Notes: generated from the sequence alone by a model not told the origin. A stretch of DNA of 64,000 nt from Prorocentrum cordatum (GCA_963575745.1 CAUYUJ010019616.1:650301-714300); one strand, 5' to 3'. Positions 1 to 11,600 are shown, counted from the stretch's first letter. Numbers and translations are program-made.

Positions 1-2084
1 TGATTGATGGTCTGGGGTCCCCATGTGGCTCCCGAGGACACCCTTGACAAGGCCAGGGACGGAGCTGGGTTTGCTAAATCGAACTCCTCGAAGACGACAT
101 AAGCCCAAGACACTCTCCTGAATCTGGCCTGATCCGAGTATTTACCCCCCGAGGCATCACCTGCACCGACGATCAGGTCTGTGCCGTCGGGAAAGAAGCC
201 GTGGCTGTGCACAAAAATGTCAGCCTCGTCGGGCGGCTGCGAAACTTGTGTCCACGAAGAAGGAGTGAGGCCTCGAAGCCACACTGACGGCTGTGAATCC
301 ACCTGGGTGCGAGCACGGTGCACAAGTGCCTCGATGCTGGTGGTCGAGGGCAAGGCGTCGTTCGCGGAACATTCCCAAATTCGGTGGAAGGTAGACTCTG
401 GTCGTCCACAATCACAGCGATCACAAAGAACAGAAAAGTCAGGCGGGTTGATGATGCTTTGAATTCTCTCCCTAGCCCACTGACCACCACAGCACACGTT
501 GACTAAAGCTCCTGCCCACTTAAGCTGGTCTTTATCTCTAGCTCGTCGTAGCTGCTGTCGTACATCAGTTAGGTCTACTCCGTTAGCAACATCAGCGCTC
601 TCATAATGTTTTGCTGCTCGCTTCCAAAGAACCCGACGAACTGAATCGGCTAGGTCTTGGCGGATATCATCTAGATCTAGTGGACCTGCTTCAAGGACCT
701 CTGGAGTAGCCTGATAAACGTTCCCAAGATCAGAAACCCAATGCCAAGGTCCAATGGGGTCCCAGTTGATGTCCAGAAGGGTGTTTACTACAGCTCTGGT
801 GGGGCCTGTGATTCTGCGCCATCGATGCTTAGGAATCTCTCTAGCCTTAGCCACGTGCTGCGACCAATCTCGTGCTGCAGAAGCTCGTGCTTCAGCTCCT
901 GACGCAAGAATGGCCATCCAGCTGTCGAGCATCTTAAATACCTGCGAGATTGCTGGATCTTGATCTCCAAGCTCCAGCTGTAAAAGAGTGTCGAGGCACC
1001 GGCCACGGACCGACAAAGTGAAAGTGCCTCCTATAGCTCTGCGCCAAGCCTGCACTGCAGAAGGGCTCATACCATACACAGCTGCATCATACTGAACTTT
1101 TGCATAACATCCTCGATGTATCACGCGCCGTGCTGCTGCTCTGCCTGTTCTGCCTGCTCCAATAAGCTTCCGAGCTCGGCCTACTTGCTTCCATGCTGCT
1201 TTGCGACGTGCTGCTGCTTTAGGTCGTGCTCGCATGTTCGTGCCTCTGTCTGTGCCTAGATCGACTGCTTTCTGTGCCACAGTGATCTTAATGTTGTGCT
1301 GTGCCAACTTGCGCGCAATGTCCTTTGCTAAGCCAGGGTCCCCCGCGATGATCTTGCTCTTGCTTGCGATACTCAAGTGCGCCTTGTTGCAGAGCCTGCC
1401 CAAGAGAACCCCAGCCTTGGTGAGCGCCTGGGAGAGGAACCTGACGGACCCGTACGCATACTGAGTGATATCATCAACCCAAGACGACGTGCTGACCGAC
1501 GGTGAGTATTTGTTGTACACAGCTTCAAGGATACTGTAGAGATAAAATCTTCCAAAATCGACCCCTCTACGAGCTCCTGCGATGATGGACTTGTTGGCCT
1601 GGACTGGTGGTGAAAAGCACCCTGCTTCACGAAACACTCTAACTATGAGATGAGCCAGCCCTTCCATCAGCAACATCAAAGGCGGAAAATCCAGGGCCAA
1701 GCCCTGCTCGAACAGGCGCTCGTACTCTAACGAGTCGTAGAAGCTGTCGATGTCCCACAGAAGACTAGCCGAGACGGTGTGCTTGGGCCCCATGCTGACG
1801 GCTTCGTCAGAGAAGGCTCGTAAAAGTCCAACACGCAAGCAAGAAGAACCTCTGATCGCATTGTCCCACTTGCCAGCCATCTGCTCGACCCATTCAGAAG
1901 GAAAAATCTGTCTGGCTGAACTCCACAAGCGTATCAAATCTGGGATCAGACCAATTGAACGATCAGTGTCAGCGCCTTTCCTCAAAAGAGCAACAATAGC
2001 AGTCTGAATCTGCCAAGGCCAGCCTCCTCGTCGTTCGCATTCATTCAAAAACCCCGTCAAGTGAGCAATGCCAGCTGGAGGTAA
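1..2084 (-). pseudogene. LINE reverse transcriptase, zinc knuckle and RNase H, open to the window edge
   Basis: Reading the minus strand from 2084 to 1 in the frame of the preceding segment gives no further stop in about 694 codons, so the frame runs off the contig. RT motifs: IVALLRKG and RSIGL (fingers), LLWDIDSFYDSL (motif A, catalytic Asp), SIIAGARRG (motif B), SSWVDDITQ (motif C, VDD in place of YxDD). An Arg/Ala/Lys-rich thumb (KAAARRKAAWKQ) follows. Near 420-360 is CDRCDCGRPESTFHRIWEC, a C-terminal CCHC-like knuckle. At about 180-1 VGAGDASGGKYSDQARFRRV fits the start of an RNase H fold (D-x-S-x-G). The domain order EN-RT-knuckle-RNase H is that of RNase H-bearing LINE clades. Confidence 0.87.
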
Positions 2085-3000
2085 TTACTTGAGGGTACCG
2101 CCCAGCTGCTCGATGCCTGCGGCCTTGCTGGAGTTAATCTGCTTGACGGTGATGGCGATCTGCTCAGGCTCCAGAGCTGGCCAAGGTTGTTCTGCTGCCT
2201 TAGCGTGAGCCCGTCGAAGGAGTTGAAAAAGCCTTTGCACTGACAAAATTTTGGATGCCCACTTGCGTTGCCAAAGCTGACTCTTCTGGACCAACATATC
2301 CTTGAGGCTCGTGGAACTTCCTTTCAGGTCGCGGTACTCTGTCTCAACACGCGTCTTGGGCTTCGCGTGCCGATGCAACTTCCCACAGCCTTGCGCAAAA
2401 TAATCTCGAATCCACGATTGAACTGCGCTGTAACTCTCCTTGGCCGCCTTGCGCTCCAGAGCTGCTGCGATCTTATCCGCTGATGCTCCCATCATAATGA
2501 GAGCTTCTCTCGGTAGATTGTGAATGTTAAGAAGTGTGCTGGCCCAGTCCTGCCGATCTCTACCTATTACCTGGCCGAAACCTGAAAGTGGCATGTCAGC
2601 AGGAGCCTGTGCCAACCTATGCACCAAGAAGTCTGTTCTCGATGCTGTCCTGACTTGTTTTTTCGAAACTGGGCTGAGCAAAACGAGGGGAGGAGGGGAG
2701 GAGTCACCACCTGCTGCAGTAGAGAACTCCTCGACGTGCTGCTGGGTTCCACTGGCAGAGACTCGAATAAGCTCCTGAATCCAACCAGAAACCTGCAGCC
2801 ACCACTTGATTGACATATCTGAATGCGCTCTTGTTGGCGCGGGTGTTGAAATCGGCAAAGTTTTAAATTCCCTCGCAACTCCACGACCTTTGTAATGCCA
2901 AGCTCGATCTGGTGGTACCTCAAGTACACGACACAGAAAATTCTCAAAAAACTGACGTAAATCTTCCGTAGTCTGATCCCAGCTCGATGGCAGTCTCGGG
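2085..3000 (-). pseudogene. LINE linker and start of reverse transcriptase
   Basis: This open frame continues the LINE after the second frameshift. The meaningful part starts around EDLRQFFENFL and ends with ITVKQINSSKAAGIEQLGG, the segment that precedes RT finger motifs in LINEs (the KAAGID/E-type motif). The stop TAA at 2087-2085 is in the same frame as the RT domain that follows (LPPAGIAHLTGFL), so it is a simple nonsense change, for example CAA to TAA, rather than a gene end. The middle of the segment is of unknown function. Confidence 0.8.
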
Positions 3001-4320
3001 ATCATACTTATACGAGAGGCTGTCTTGTATCCAATCTGGCGGTAGGGCCCACTCACAGTGCTGGAGAGTGTTGTTGTCAATGGTGGTCCAAAGCTTATCC
3101 AGATCTTCAACCATCCACTCTAAATGCTTGGCTGGGTGGCAGTCCTGAGCTACAGGCTTGACCTCGGAAGCCTTGTGGTCATAAATATGCGACTGCCACA
3201 TCTGCTGAAGCGCCTCGGAGTCGAAGTCGAAAAAATCTCGATGTAGAAACTTGCGAGCCTCCTCTGGGTATTTCGTGCACGTGCTGGCCTGCTGAGGTTG
3301 CGCCAAGAACTCCTCGTCTTCAGACTCGGGTTCAGGAAGTTCTTGCTCGAGATCCTCCGGGTGGTCCAGAGCTCGCTGCTGCCGTCGCCGCTCCAACTCC
3401 AATTTCTTCCTCGACCGTTTGCTGTTGGGGTCAGCCTTTAACTTGGTGGGCAGCGGTGGCAGGAACATCTTCGGTAAGTCCAAGACTCGACGTGCAGACT
3501 GTTGTGCAGAAACATTCAACTCCAAAATCATGCCGTAGTGGTCACCACCCTCAGCATCCAGCTGGATCGCATCATGAAAAAGCGTAGAAAAATCCTGAGA
3601 GGCCACAGCATAGTCGATAAGTCGCTGCCCCTTGCCCCTCGTGGACGTGTGGGTGATGCCAGGTGGGTGGTAAAAATGTCCATTCCACTTACGAATCCAA
3701 ATGGCCATCTCCAGGGGAGTAGCGCTGAAATCTCCCATGATGATCCAAGGCCCAGCATGATTGTCCAACAGCGCCGAAATAGTGAGAAGCTTTGCGACAT
3801 TGATGGGTGCTTCCAACCCCACTGAGACAGTCAAATAAGCACCAATCACTAGCAGCGGGACTCTGGCGATCTTCCACTCGACCGCCACCACATCCTTGAA
3901 GGACAAAGGCCCCGATAACTTCTGCTTGCTGCTGACGTCAACTAAGCCGATCGCGTTGTCAGGGTCGTCCGACAAGTGGCGAAAAGAAGACCAGCAGAGA
4001 TGTTGACGGATACCCAGAACAATGCCACCTGCCTTCTTCACGTAGGTCGTGGGGTATGCTGGAGAAACAATACCTTGCCATTTGTGCTGCTTCAGCGTGC
4101 TCAAAATATCCTGAGTGTCGCAAGCCAGCACGTGCGTCTCGGGCGTGATGATGATATCAACATCACTCTCTGCAAAAAGCTTGGTGGCCTTGTGCCCCCA
4201 CATGGAAAGATTATGCAATAGCAATCGCCGAACTTCTGGTGCCGCATTTTGAGATTGTCTCGGCTTCGGGTACAGACGAACCGTGCTACCCGCATTTTTG
4301 TGGAGCCACAGCAGCGTCAG
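2944..4320 (-). pseudogene. LINE EEP-family (APE-like) endonuclease region
   Basis: This is the meaningful part of a long open frame (5700-2944). It has endonuclease/exonuclease/phosphatase signatures in order: HNLSMWGHK (first strand), ITPETHV (metal-binding Glu), VLGIRQHLCW, WIIMGDFSATP (the GDFN-like motif with Asp, here Ser in place of Asn), RLIDYAVAS (the xxIDYxxxS motif) and EGGDHYGM (the SDH-like catalytic His). A Lys/Arg/Glu-rich linker follows. The frame ends at 2944, while a frame shifted by one continues with EDLRQFFENF. The shift lies between about 3000 and 2950. The role would be nicking target DNA to prime reverse transcription. Confidence 0.88.
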
Positions 4321-5611
4321 CGAAGGTCGCCGACGAGGGCGGGTTGCCCCTGGCTTCTGCCAGAACCCGCTGCACTCGCTCCTGGGACGCCTTCGCCTTC
4401 GGGGGCGCCTCACCTGCCGCCGCCTCCTGGGGCTGCGAGGGAGGCGCTGCTGCAGCAGCGGCGGCAGTGGCTGCTGCCGAGGCCGCGGCGCGCTGCCCAG
4501 CAGAAGGTGCTGCCTGACCATCGCCTGCGGCAGGGGCAGCAGGCTGGTCTCCACCTGCAGGCTGCTCCTCACCACGATCTTTACCTTCAGCAGCTGCCTC
4601 GCCTTGAGCTCCCACGCGTCGACGCTTGGAGGCCATGCGAGCCTTGAACTCCTTGAACTGCTGTCTGCGAGCACCCAGTTGAGCAGCTGCTGGGCCAATC
4701 GCCGCACTGATCGCCTGCTTGATCTCCTGTGCCAACGAAATCTTGTGCTTCTGCCAAGCCTCGATGTCTTCCTTGGCCAGGTCCAGATCGGCGAAGTCGA
4801 AGGCCTCGCCGTCCTCGAACTCGAACAATTGCCCGAGCTCGTCGCCCTCGTCGAGAAAGCTGGACAGGTTGAGCTTGGGCTTGGGGTCGGCGGCAGCGGC
4901 AACACGTGCAGCACCTTCTCGACTCTTGAGGCGCTGGAGGTCCTGCTCCAACTGCTGCTCATGGGCCAGCCTGGCGTCAGCTGCATCTTGCGCAGCCTGC
5001 TCCACAGCAGCCCGAGCCCGTGCCAACCAGTCGGTGCACTCCTGTTCGTGAGCGATCGCCTTCGCAAGGGACTCATCGGCCTTGCGAGCAGCCACTGCCA
5101 GCCGCTGTGCCTCTCGCTCACGCTCGAGGCTGGGCTTGACTGGGGCGGCGGCAGCTGGCGGCGGAGCGTCCTCGAACTCCTTCTTGAGCGCTGCCAAGCG
5201 CTCGCCATGCTGCGGGGCGCGACGCAGCAAGGCCTCGAACAGCTGATCGGTCGAAGGAGCGAACGGGTTGGCACTGCCGTCGCCGAGGGTGGCCGCCGTG
5301 GCTGCCGCCCCTGGAGGAGCCCACTGCCCTGGGGGCGGCCGTACGAAGGGGCTTGGTGGATGTCCTGGCTGCGCTGTACCAGGTAACGCGGGCGGTCCAC
5401 GGCTCCACGACCCTGCATCACGAGGTGGAGGCTGGCCCCCGACAGGACGCAGAAGGCCTTCGCACTGCCAGCATGTCGTGTGCCGCTTCCAATTCCACTT
5501 GTAGCGACAACCGTCATGAGGACAAGACACATAGCCACGCGCCGCCGCAGGCTTCCCCATGTCGTCAGGCGGGACGAGAGGAAGCTCACCTGCGGGCTGC
5601 AGGAGGCACAC
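4286..5611 (-). pseudogene. LINE N-terminal region: RanBP2-like zinc finger and coiled coil
   Basis: This is a 441-codon open frame. Near residues 28-52 it has CPHDGC, then W-N-W, then CWQC, a C-x4-C / C-x2-C arrangement resembling RanBP2-type zinc fingers that bind RNA or protein. A Pro/Gly/Ala-rich linker follows, then a charged Ala/Glu/Gln/Arg-rich segment (about residues 150-240) with coiled-coil character, an acidic patch (EFEDGEAFDF) and an Ala-rich tail. It stops at TAG 4288-4286 immediately after an A5 run (CCACAAAAATGCG). The endonuclease frame takes over exactly there, one base along, so a one-base insertion in the A run is the likely cause. The other frame is also open here but gives only low-complexity Arg/Ser/Pro protein, so this frame is the meaningful one. 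Confidence 0.8.
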
Positions 5612-5700
5612 GGGGAGTTGAACAAAGCTGTCGGGCTCAAGAGCCCTGGCACTGGCCGCGGACTAGCGGTATCCACTTGTTCCCCTGTGGAACAAAGCAT

Positions 5701-5721
5701 CTTGAGCCAAAATGGCTACGG
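5701..5721 (-). other. Dinoflagellate spliced-leader (SL) relic at the LINE 5' end
   Basis: The minus strand reads CCGTAGCC, ATTTT, GGCTCAAG without a gap. This is identical over 21 nt to the conserved dinoflagellate SL added to mRNA 5' ends by trans-splicing (the degenerate first base would be T here). The ATG at 5700-5698 follows the SL directly. There is no donor GT and no SL-RNA gene context after the AAG, so this is not an SL RNA gene. It is best read as a trans-spliced LINE mRNA that was reverse transcribed and inserted at full length. The absence of mismatches suggests a young insertion. Confidence 0.95.
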
Positions 5722-5835
5722 AGGAGGAGGAGGAGGAGGAGGAGGAGGAGGAGGAAGAGGATGGGGATGAGGAGGATGAGGAGGAGGAGGAGGAGGAGGA
5801 GGAGGAGGAGGGAGGAGGAGGGGGTGGAGGATGAG
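5719..5835. repeat. GGA microsatellite flanking the LINE
   Basis: A near-pure GGA/GGAGGAT tract begins at the base after the SL relic. Similar GGA tracts recur across the window (10795-10930, 14120-14200, 15219-15345, 20215-20280, 20585-21025, 22320-22410, 43326-43390, 62800-62870). Protein frames here are Arg/Gly/Glu homopolymers and are not genes. Confidence 0.9.
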
Positions 5836-6645
5836 GACCCCCTCCCCTTCCAACTTATGGTGGTGGCGGTGGAAACGAGCCCATCATCACATCTGTCCGA
5901 CCCCCGCTCCCACCACTCGGAATGACTACCGCCAACGCCGAGGCCCGACCCCTCTCTGGGCCCCAGCCCGCCTGCGCTGCCCTCGCGGGGCCAGTCCGTC
6001 GGACCGACGGTGCGCGCTCGCCCGCTCGCTCGCTCGTCTCAGGGGCAACGTTCGGGGGGATGCTGTCGAGACGCTCGGGAGGGGCTCTTGTTTCGGGGCC
6101 GCTCCTTGGATCCAGGTCGGGGAACCCGCTCGTGGCCGAGGCTCGCCCTGGCCACAAAGCCTCTTCGTCCCTTGCCTGGCGATCCTGATGCTGGCGACAG
6201 GGCTGTTGGCTCAGGGATCGGCCCCCAGTCGCCAACTCATCGCCGATAAGGGGCCCGCTAGCCCACCCCGCCCAGGAGCGTGCGGAGTCGTCTTCCGGCG
6301 CCTTCCGCCGATCTATCGGCGACATATCGCTGATGCCAGGTCGATGTGTCCCCCTCTGAGCTGGCTTCCCCTAGCGTTCCCCCTCATGTACCTCTCTCCC
6401 TTCCCTTCCCCTCTCCCTCCTTCCCTCTCACTGCGAATGTCAACGAAGGTGACGTCGTTTCTGCATCAGTTGACTCCGAACGGCTGCTCTCGTGGCTCCG
6501 GCGCAGGGGACCACAATTGTGTGCGGCCTCGCATGGAGGCCTTGAAGCGCCGTCCTAGACTCCTAGACCTCGACGCCTGAGCCAACAGGAGCTACGGACA
6601 CTTCCCACCTGCTGCCGCCGAGCCTAAGCTGCCGCAGACCTTCCT
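5836..6645. other. No recognisable gene
   Basis: This is GC-rich spacer. Overlapping frames exist on both strands but none shows a domain, a start context or coding-like composition. A short CCGATCTATCGGCGA palindromic tract lies near 6308. Nothing else is supported. Confidence 0.6.
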
Positions 6646-6905
6646 GACTCCGCCAACTGGCGAAAGTCTCGCGAACATGTCCCCCTCCCTTCCCTCATCC
6701 TCCTCGTGCTCCTCGGCGGCCTTCTCCTTCTCCCTCTCCCATGTTGCCTCGCCAGCTGCAGGTTTTAGCATCGTCCCTGACTCCGCCAACTGGCGAAAGT
6801 CTCGCGAACATGTCCCCCTCCCTTCCCTCATCCTCCTCGTGCTCCTCGGCGGCCTTCTCCTTCTCCTTCTCCCATGTTGCCTCGCCGGCTGCAGATTTTG
6901 GCATC
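6646..6905. repeat. Tandem duplication, about 130 bp x 2
   Basis: The segment starting GACTCCGCCAACTGGCGAAA at about 6646 is repeated at about 6778 with very few changes. It runs through a CT-rich stretch to GCCTCGCCRGCTGCAG. The two copies are nearly identical, so the duplication is recent. Confidence 0.88.
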
Positions 6906-9870
6906 GTCGTGGGCCAGAGCCGCGCGTAGAACCACTGGCGAGAGTGGTGGCGGTCGGTCTGGCGACGGGCGTGCACCACCCCCTGGCGAGAACTTGCAGT
7001 GAGAGGCCTCGGAGAAAGGAGGCCGTGCACGGAATGAGAAGAGATCGCGAGCTCGTACGTCTAGCGCGCATACTTTTACCCTGCCGCTGCGTGCTCCGCA
7101 ACACAGCGAGTCCAGTCTGTGAAGTGAGGCGGGATTGACCGGCCTAAGGCGAGCCAGGCAGAAGTGAGCGAAGAGGAAAGAATGACCAGGTACACGGCGG
7201 CCACAGCGGCAAAGAAAATGGGCAAACTCACGCACACCACGCACATGTTTTCCGTCAGCGGCGAGGCAGTGAAGCTGCTCCAGCGGGTGGCGATTCGGGG
7301 CGACCGAAAGGCGAATTGGCCGGCGTGCAAGAGGGGGATCAGGGGGGAAGGGGCGGCCGCGCGGAGGACATGATGAGGAGGAGGAGGAGGGCACTCAGAC
7401 GCGGAAGACTTCCACGCCGGTGCGGCCAGCAGTAGCTGCGTCGGTGCACCCACGGACGCTGCTGGTACTCAGTCCGAGGTAGAGCAAGTCGGTGAAGCAG
7501 TGCTGAAGTCCAGGCTGGGGACTGCCAACAGCACAGTGCTGTGCTCACCAGGTGGATGGCTGTGGGGAGGTGCGCCCTGGCGCAGCGTCCGCAACCGGGG
7601 ACACCAGCGGGGGGGGGGCTGCGCGCCCGGAGCGGCAGCAAGCGGCGCCATGGCGGCGCGCGAGGGGAGGAAGGGGAGCAGGCAGGGAAGGGAGGGAGGG
7701 GAGGGGGAGGGGAGAGGAGCGCCCCGCCTGCGGGAGACCCCCCGGCTGGCGGGGCAGCAGCAGCCCGCAGCCCGACGCCTGCGGCGTACAAGGGCGTGGG
7801 GACCCCCACGGCCGTGCGGAACCAGTTGTGCCAGGGGCTGCGTTGCAGGGTGGACAGAACTTATGCCGAAAGGCCCTAAGTAGGGGGACCAGGGGGTCCG
7901 CACGCCAGGATGGCGTGACGCCAGGGGCGCGGGGCCCGGCTGGCAAAGAGGCGGGGGTTACTGGGCAGCCAGGCAGGAAGGGGAGGGAGAGAGGAGCACC
8001 TGATCTGTGCAACACCGCGGCTCTCGCATACACGAAGATCCAGTCTCGCACGCGCAGTATCTCGTCCCGACGCGCGGCGTGCAGGGGGAAACGGATCCGC
8101 CGGGCCCCACCCCCCAACACAAACCATTGTTGATGGTTAGCGTCCTTGCCCACACACCGCTGGTTCCACTGGCATCCCTGGTCAGGGGTATGATGTGGGG
8201 GATCATGAAAACGCTTTCGCCCATTATCCTTTCTAGTGTGCGCGGAGGCGTAGAGACAGGTTCAGTGTCTCTTGATGGGTCAATGAATGGGCTGCGATCC
8301 CGACCGCTGATGCGTACTCTTGTGCGCTCTGGCTCGCTTTTCGAGCGACTCGTACGTGTCTGGCTTGGGTGAGTTCGGGATTCGGATGCGGCTCGCGATT
8401 CGCAAAGGATTGCAAATCCAGCTGCTTGTGGCACAGGATGGTCCGCATTCATTGGCCCTTGCAGTAATTCTGGCCCTGTCGGTTTCCTGACGGCCGCGTA
8501 GCTGTTTAGCATCATCCACCAGTTCATTTTCCTCTATTGAACATTGCGTGCCTCGTTGGAGGATTGGTTGGTAGCCACTACATTGACAGGGCTATGAATA
8601 ACGCGTCGGCTCAATTTCATCAGCGCGGCGCCCAGATGCAGGGATACCCGTTGAGACTTGCACAAGCTAGTTGCTCCAAGGACTCAAGAATGCGCGCGAA
8701 CGAGAGAGAGAGAGAGTGAGAGAGAGAGAGAGAGACATGCATTGGTTACTACATCGAAACATGCTGTATCTACCAGTGCATGCCGTCTATGTGCACGATA
8801 TCTACATATTTGCCTTCCCTGTACGACGACGTCTGGCAATGTGCTCTGGAACTGTTTGTTTCACGAATCGGGGAACTTCTTCTTTGCTCCAGGCGTGCCG
8901 TTGCCGACGCTTCACATCGGACAGACGGGATTTGATCCACCCATTTGTTTGATAGACTCTACCGAATATCCTTCGGGTTTGGGCGGGTCCGAGATGCGAC
9001 GTGGCCTCTAAGATACCCTCCCCCTGACTGCCCGGCCCATGTCTTGCCTCGCGTGTCCCTGCTGCGCTAAGATCGCGCTGGCCATGGCGCCACGGGGTGC
9101 CACTGGCCCCCCAGCGGTCATCGGCCAGGGTCGCGGGCGAGGGTGTCGCAAACCATCCTGGATTTCGGTTCGGTCTGCAGAGTACCCCTTCTGCGGAGTC
9201 GTTCTTGTGTACCAAACCTTCCCCCAGGGGAGTGCGATCTGACCCTGGCGGGGTGCCCGCGCCAGCCCCGTCCGGCCCCCGTGCAAAAGCATCCCAAGAG
9301 ATTCGAACGCCGTGGGCGTTGTCGAAGTGCAGATGGTAACAACTTACTGGTGACTGACCACTCCTGATCCGGCTCCACAGAGTCGCTCCCTCTGGAAGTT
9401 TTCGGGGCTTTTCCATGGAAAGGTATGCGTATTCCAAAATCTGGAGTACTTGCTCAAGCTGCGGCAAGCGATGCCGCATTACCACCTTCCGTAGTGATGA
9501 CAGGAAGATTGAGGAGGACGACGGTCAAATGAGGGCTGTCCCGCACGCATGGCAGCTGGTATTCTCCACAGTCGCTCATACAAGTGAATCGGAAGCCTGC
9601 CCGTTTTCTTTCGCCATGATAGAACGGCCCGCTTTCGCCCCTTGACGTTCACAGATCTCTTCGCCACGCGTGGCACACGTGCATCTGGGTGATGATGGTA
9701 TCCCCTTTTGCGCTTAGATGCATGGTGGCACAAGTGCTTAGGCTCTTGCCCATCAAGTGGATACCTGGCTGTCTTCCAGCTTATATTGCCCTGACGGGCC
9801 CTGAGGGAAGTGGGTCGAGACATGTTTGAGCGAGTTCCAGCCCTGAGCAACCCTCTCTCCGTCATTCCGA
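6906..9870. other. Gene-free stretch with a short GA microsatellite
   Basis: The stretch holds no recognisable coding sequence. A (GA)n tract with short interruptions lies at 8698-8735, and a G-rich segment at 7600-7730. The longest frame (minus, 8802-9485) has no domain and overlaps equally open frames. Confidence 0.55.
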
Positions 9871-9879
9871 TGATATCTT

Positions 9880-10250
9880 TCCTTCTGTTTACCCCCTCCT
9901 GTTACACCTCCCCTCTCGCAACCTCCTTCATCCCCCCTTTCTCCCTTCTCTCTGATGTATTTCTCGTTCTCCCTTCGTCGTCGTTTTCCTCCTCCTTCTC
10001 CTCATATCCTCCCGTTCCTCATGCTCCTCATCCCCCTTCCCCCCCCTCCCTCCCTCATCCCTCCTGCCGCTGCTGTTCCTCCTCCTCATACCTTCCTGTC
10101 CTCCTCCCTACCTGCCTTGTTTCCCCAGTTCGCCTCTCCTCCCCACGCATCCCCCCTGCACCCTCGCTGCACCGCCCCCCCTGTCCCTCGCCTCCTCTTT
10201 CTCTTTCTCACCTCCTCGCTGCCTTTCCCCCCCCCCCCCTCCCCCCTCCA
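9880..10250. repeat. Pyrimidine-rich (CT/CCT) tract
   Basis: Nearly 370 bp of C/T-rich top strand ends in a C-run immediately before CTCCATGGAGGCGCTGG. It resembles an extended polypyrimidine tract before a splice acceptor, but it may simply be low-complexity DNA. Confidence 0.7.
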
Positions 10251-10256
10251 TGGAGG

Positions 10257-10330
10257 CGCTGGAGCTCGAGGCCGCGGAGGACGCGGATCGGGGGCTTGGG
10301 GCGCGGGGAGGGGGCGAGGCCCCAGTGGGG
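10257..10330 (+). CDS. Possible exon (uncertain)
   Basis: After a long polypyrimidine tract the sequence ATGGAG then reads GCG CTG GAG CTC GAG GCC GCG GAG GAC, giving ALELEAAEDADRGLGA. This has the GC3-rich codon use of better-supported exons here. Either the ATG or the AG could mark its start, and no clear donor is seen. A second short coding-like piece (DSRWLCSDCALEGG, about 10431-10475) lies downstream. Function is unknown and both may be chance. Confidence 0.25.
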
Positions 10331-10794
10331 ACCACCGCCCTCGCGAGAGCGCCCAAGCGCGATGGCGGTGGGCGGCGCCTCGGGGGCGCGGGTGGTGGAG
10401 GAGGGCCGCCACCATGGGGGGGCAGAAGACAGACTCGCGATGGCTCTGCTCCGACTGCGCGCTGGAGGGGGGGGGTTCAGTGAGAGGGGGCAGGCCTTCT
10501 CACCAGGCGGCGGGAAGCCTTCCAGCCTTATGAGAAGCCTCCTGTGGCCTCGGAGAGGGCCCAACGGACTTCCTCGGCTGGGGCGGTGCCCTCCTTGAGC
10601 CTCCTGGGCAGGCCCACCCCCTCCGCCCATCGCCCCCCGGGCGCGCCGCCGATCTGCGCGGGAGGTCTCCGGGCTCGCACTGGCTTCGCGATCGGCGTCT
10701 CGGTACCCTCCCTTCTCCTCCTCCGCGCCGCCCCTGCAGGCTGCGAGCCCGAGGGGGAGGAGGAGAGGGGCGGGGGGGGTGAAGGTCAGGAATA

Positions 10795-11600
10795 GCAGAG
10801 CAAGGGGGGGGAGGAAGGGGGGGAGGAGAGGAGGAGGAGGACGAGGAGGAGGAAATGGAGGAGTAGGAGGAGGAAACGGAGGAGGAGGAGGCGGAGGAGG
10901 AGGAGGAGGAGGCGGGGAGGAGGGGGAGGCGCAGGACGAGCAAACGGGGGAGGGGAGTTGGGGGGGGCAAGCTAGGTGCGCTCGCGCGATACATGACGTC
11001 ATGCCCCTTTCCCCCGGCCCTCACCATTTCGTAGAACCCGATTCTACAGCATTGTGTGGTCAATAGTTGCATATCATTGCATAGCATGCAATCGAATTAC
11101 ATGGCACTGCGTAGCTCAGCGTTGCACATTGCAGCCTTGTAGAGCAAGGCACGGAATCGCGTCGTATGGCGGCACATTGCGCAGCATTGAACTGCAGATC
11201 ATGGCTGCCTGAACGCTGCAGCCGGAAACCATGCTGGGGGGCGACAATGTGGAGATGTGTCCAGTGCTGCTGCGCGAGCATAATTCGAAAGGGCCGGGCG
11301 CGAAATTGATAATGCCAGCGCTGCAGCGGGAGCACCGTTCGGAAGGACCGGAACGCGAAAATGAGACCAGCGTTGCAGCAGGAACACGATCTTGACGGAC
11401 CAGAAGCGCTGAAATGAGGCCAGCGCTGCAGCGTGAGTACCATGTTGAAGGACCGAGAACGATCGGATTGAAAAGCACACATGCGGAATAACAACTCGCC
11501 CATATCACGTGCGTAAGAGAACCATACGCGGAAGAGGGGAGGCGAACATTGTCAGAACACATTCACATTGTGCAATTGTGGATGGGGGAGAAGTCATTAA
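10795..11600. repeat. Composite satellite, copy 1: GGA tract plus 60-bp units
   Basis: A GGA tract (10795-10930) is followed by a GCATAGCATGC-like stretch. Then come about four tandem units of some 58-60 bp, each with CAGCGTTGCAGCGGGAGCAC followed by GGAAGGACCGGAA (11270-11470), and a unique tail ending near 11600. The same order recurs at 20575-21745, so the composite was duplicated as a block. Confidence 0.8.

Larger units (their letters stand above)
1..5721 (-). mobile_element. SL-capped LINE (non-LTR) retrotransposon, truncated by window edge
   Basis: This is one non-LTR retrotransposon read on the minus strand. Its order is spliced-leader sequence (5721-5701), RanBP2-like zinc finger and coiled coil (5611-4286), EEP endonuclease (about 4240-3500), linker, reverse transcriptase (about 2150-1400), CCHC-type knuckle (about 420-360) and RNase H (from about 180 off the left edge). 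The frame changes near 4300 and near 2970 and has an in-frame TAA at 2085-2087, so this copy looks inactive, although the remaining frames are long and open and decay is recent. The upstream end is flush with the SL and abuts a GGA microsatellite, which suggests a full-length insertion. The 3' end and any target-site duplication lie outside the window. Confidence 0.93.

Noticed and set aside
4249-5386. Plus-strand frames of up to 367 codons over the LINE
   Set aside because: Antisense shadows of the GC-rich LINE N-terminal region.
8802-9485. 227-codon minus-strand frame
   Set aside because: No recognisable domain, neutral codon use and overlapping open frames; chance is adequate.
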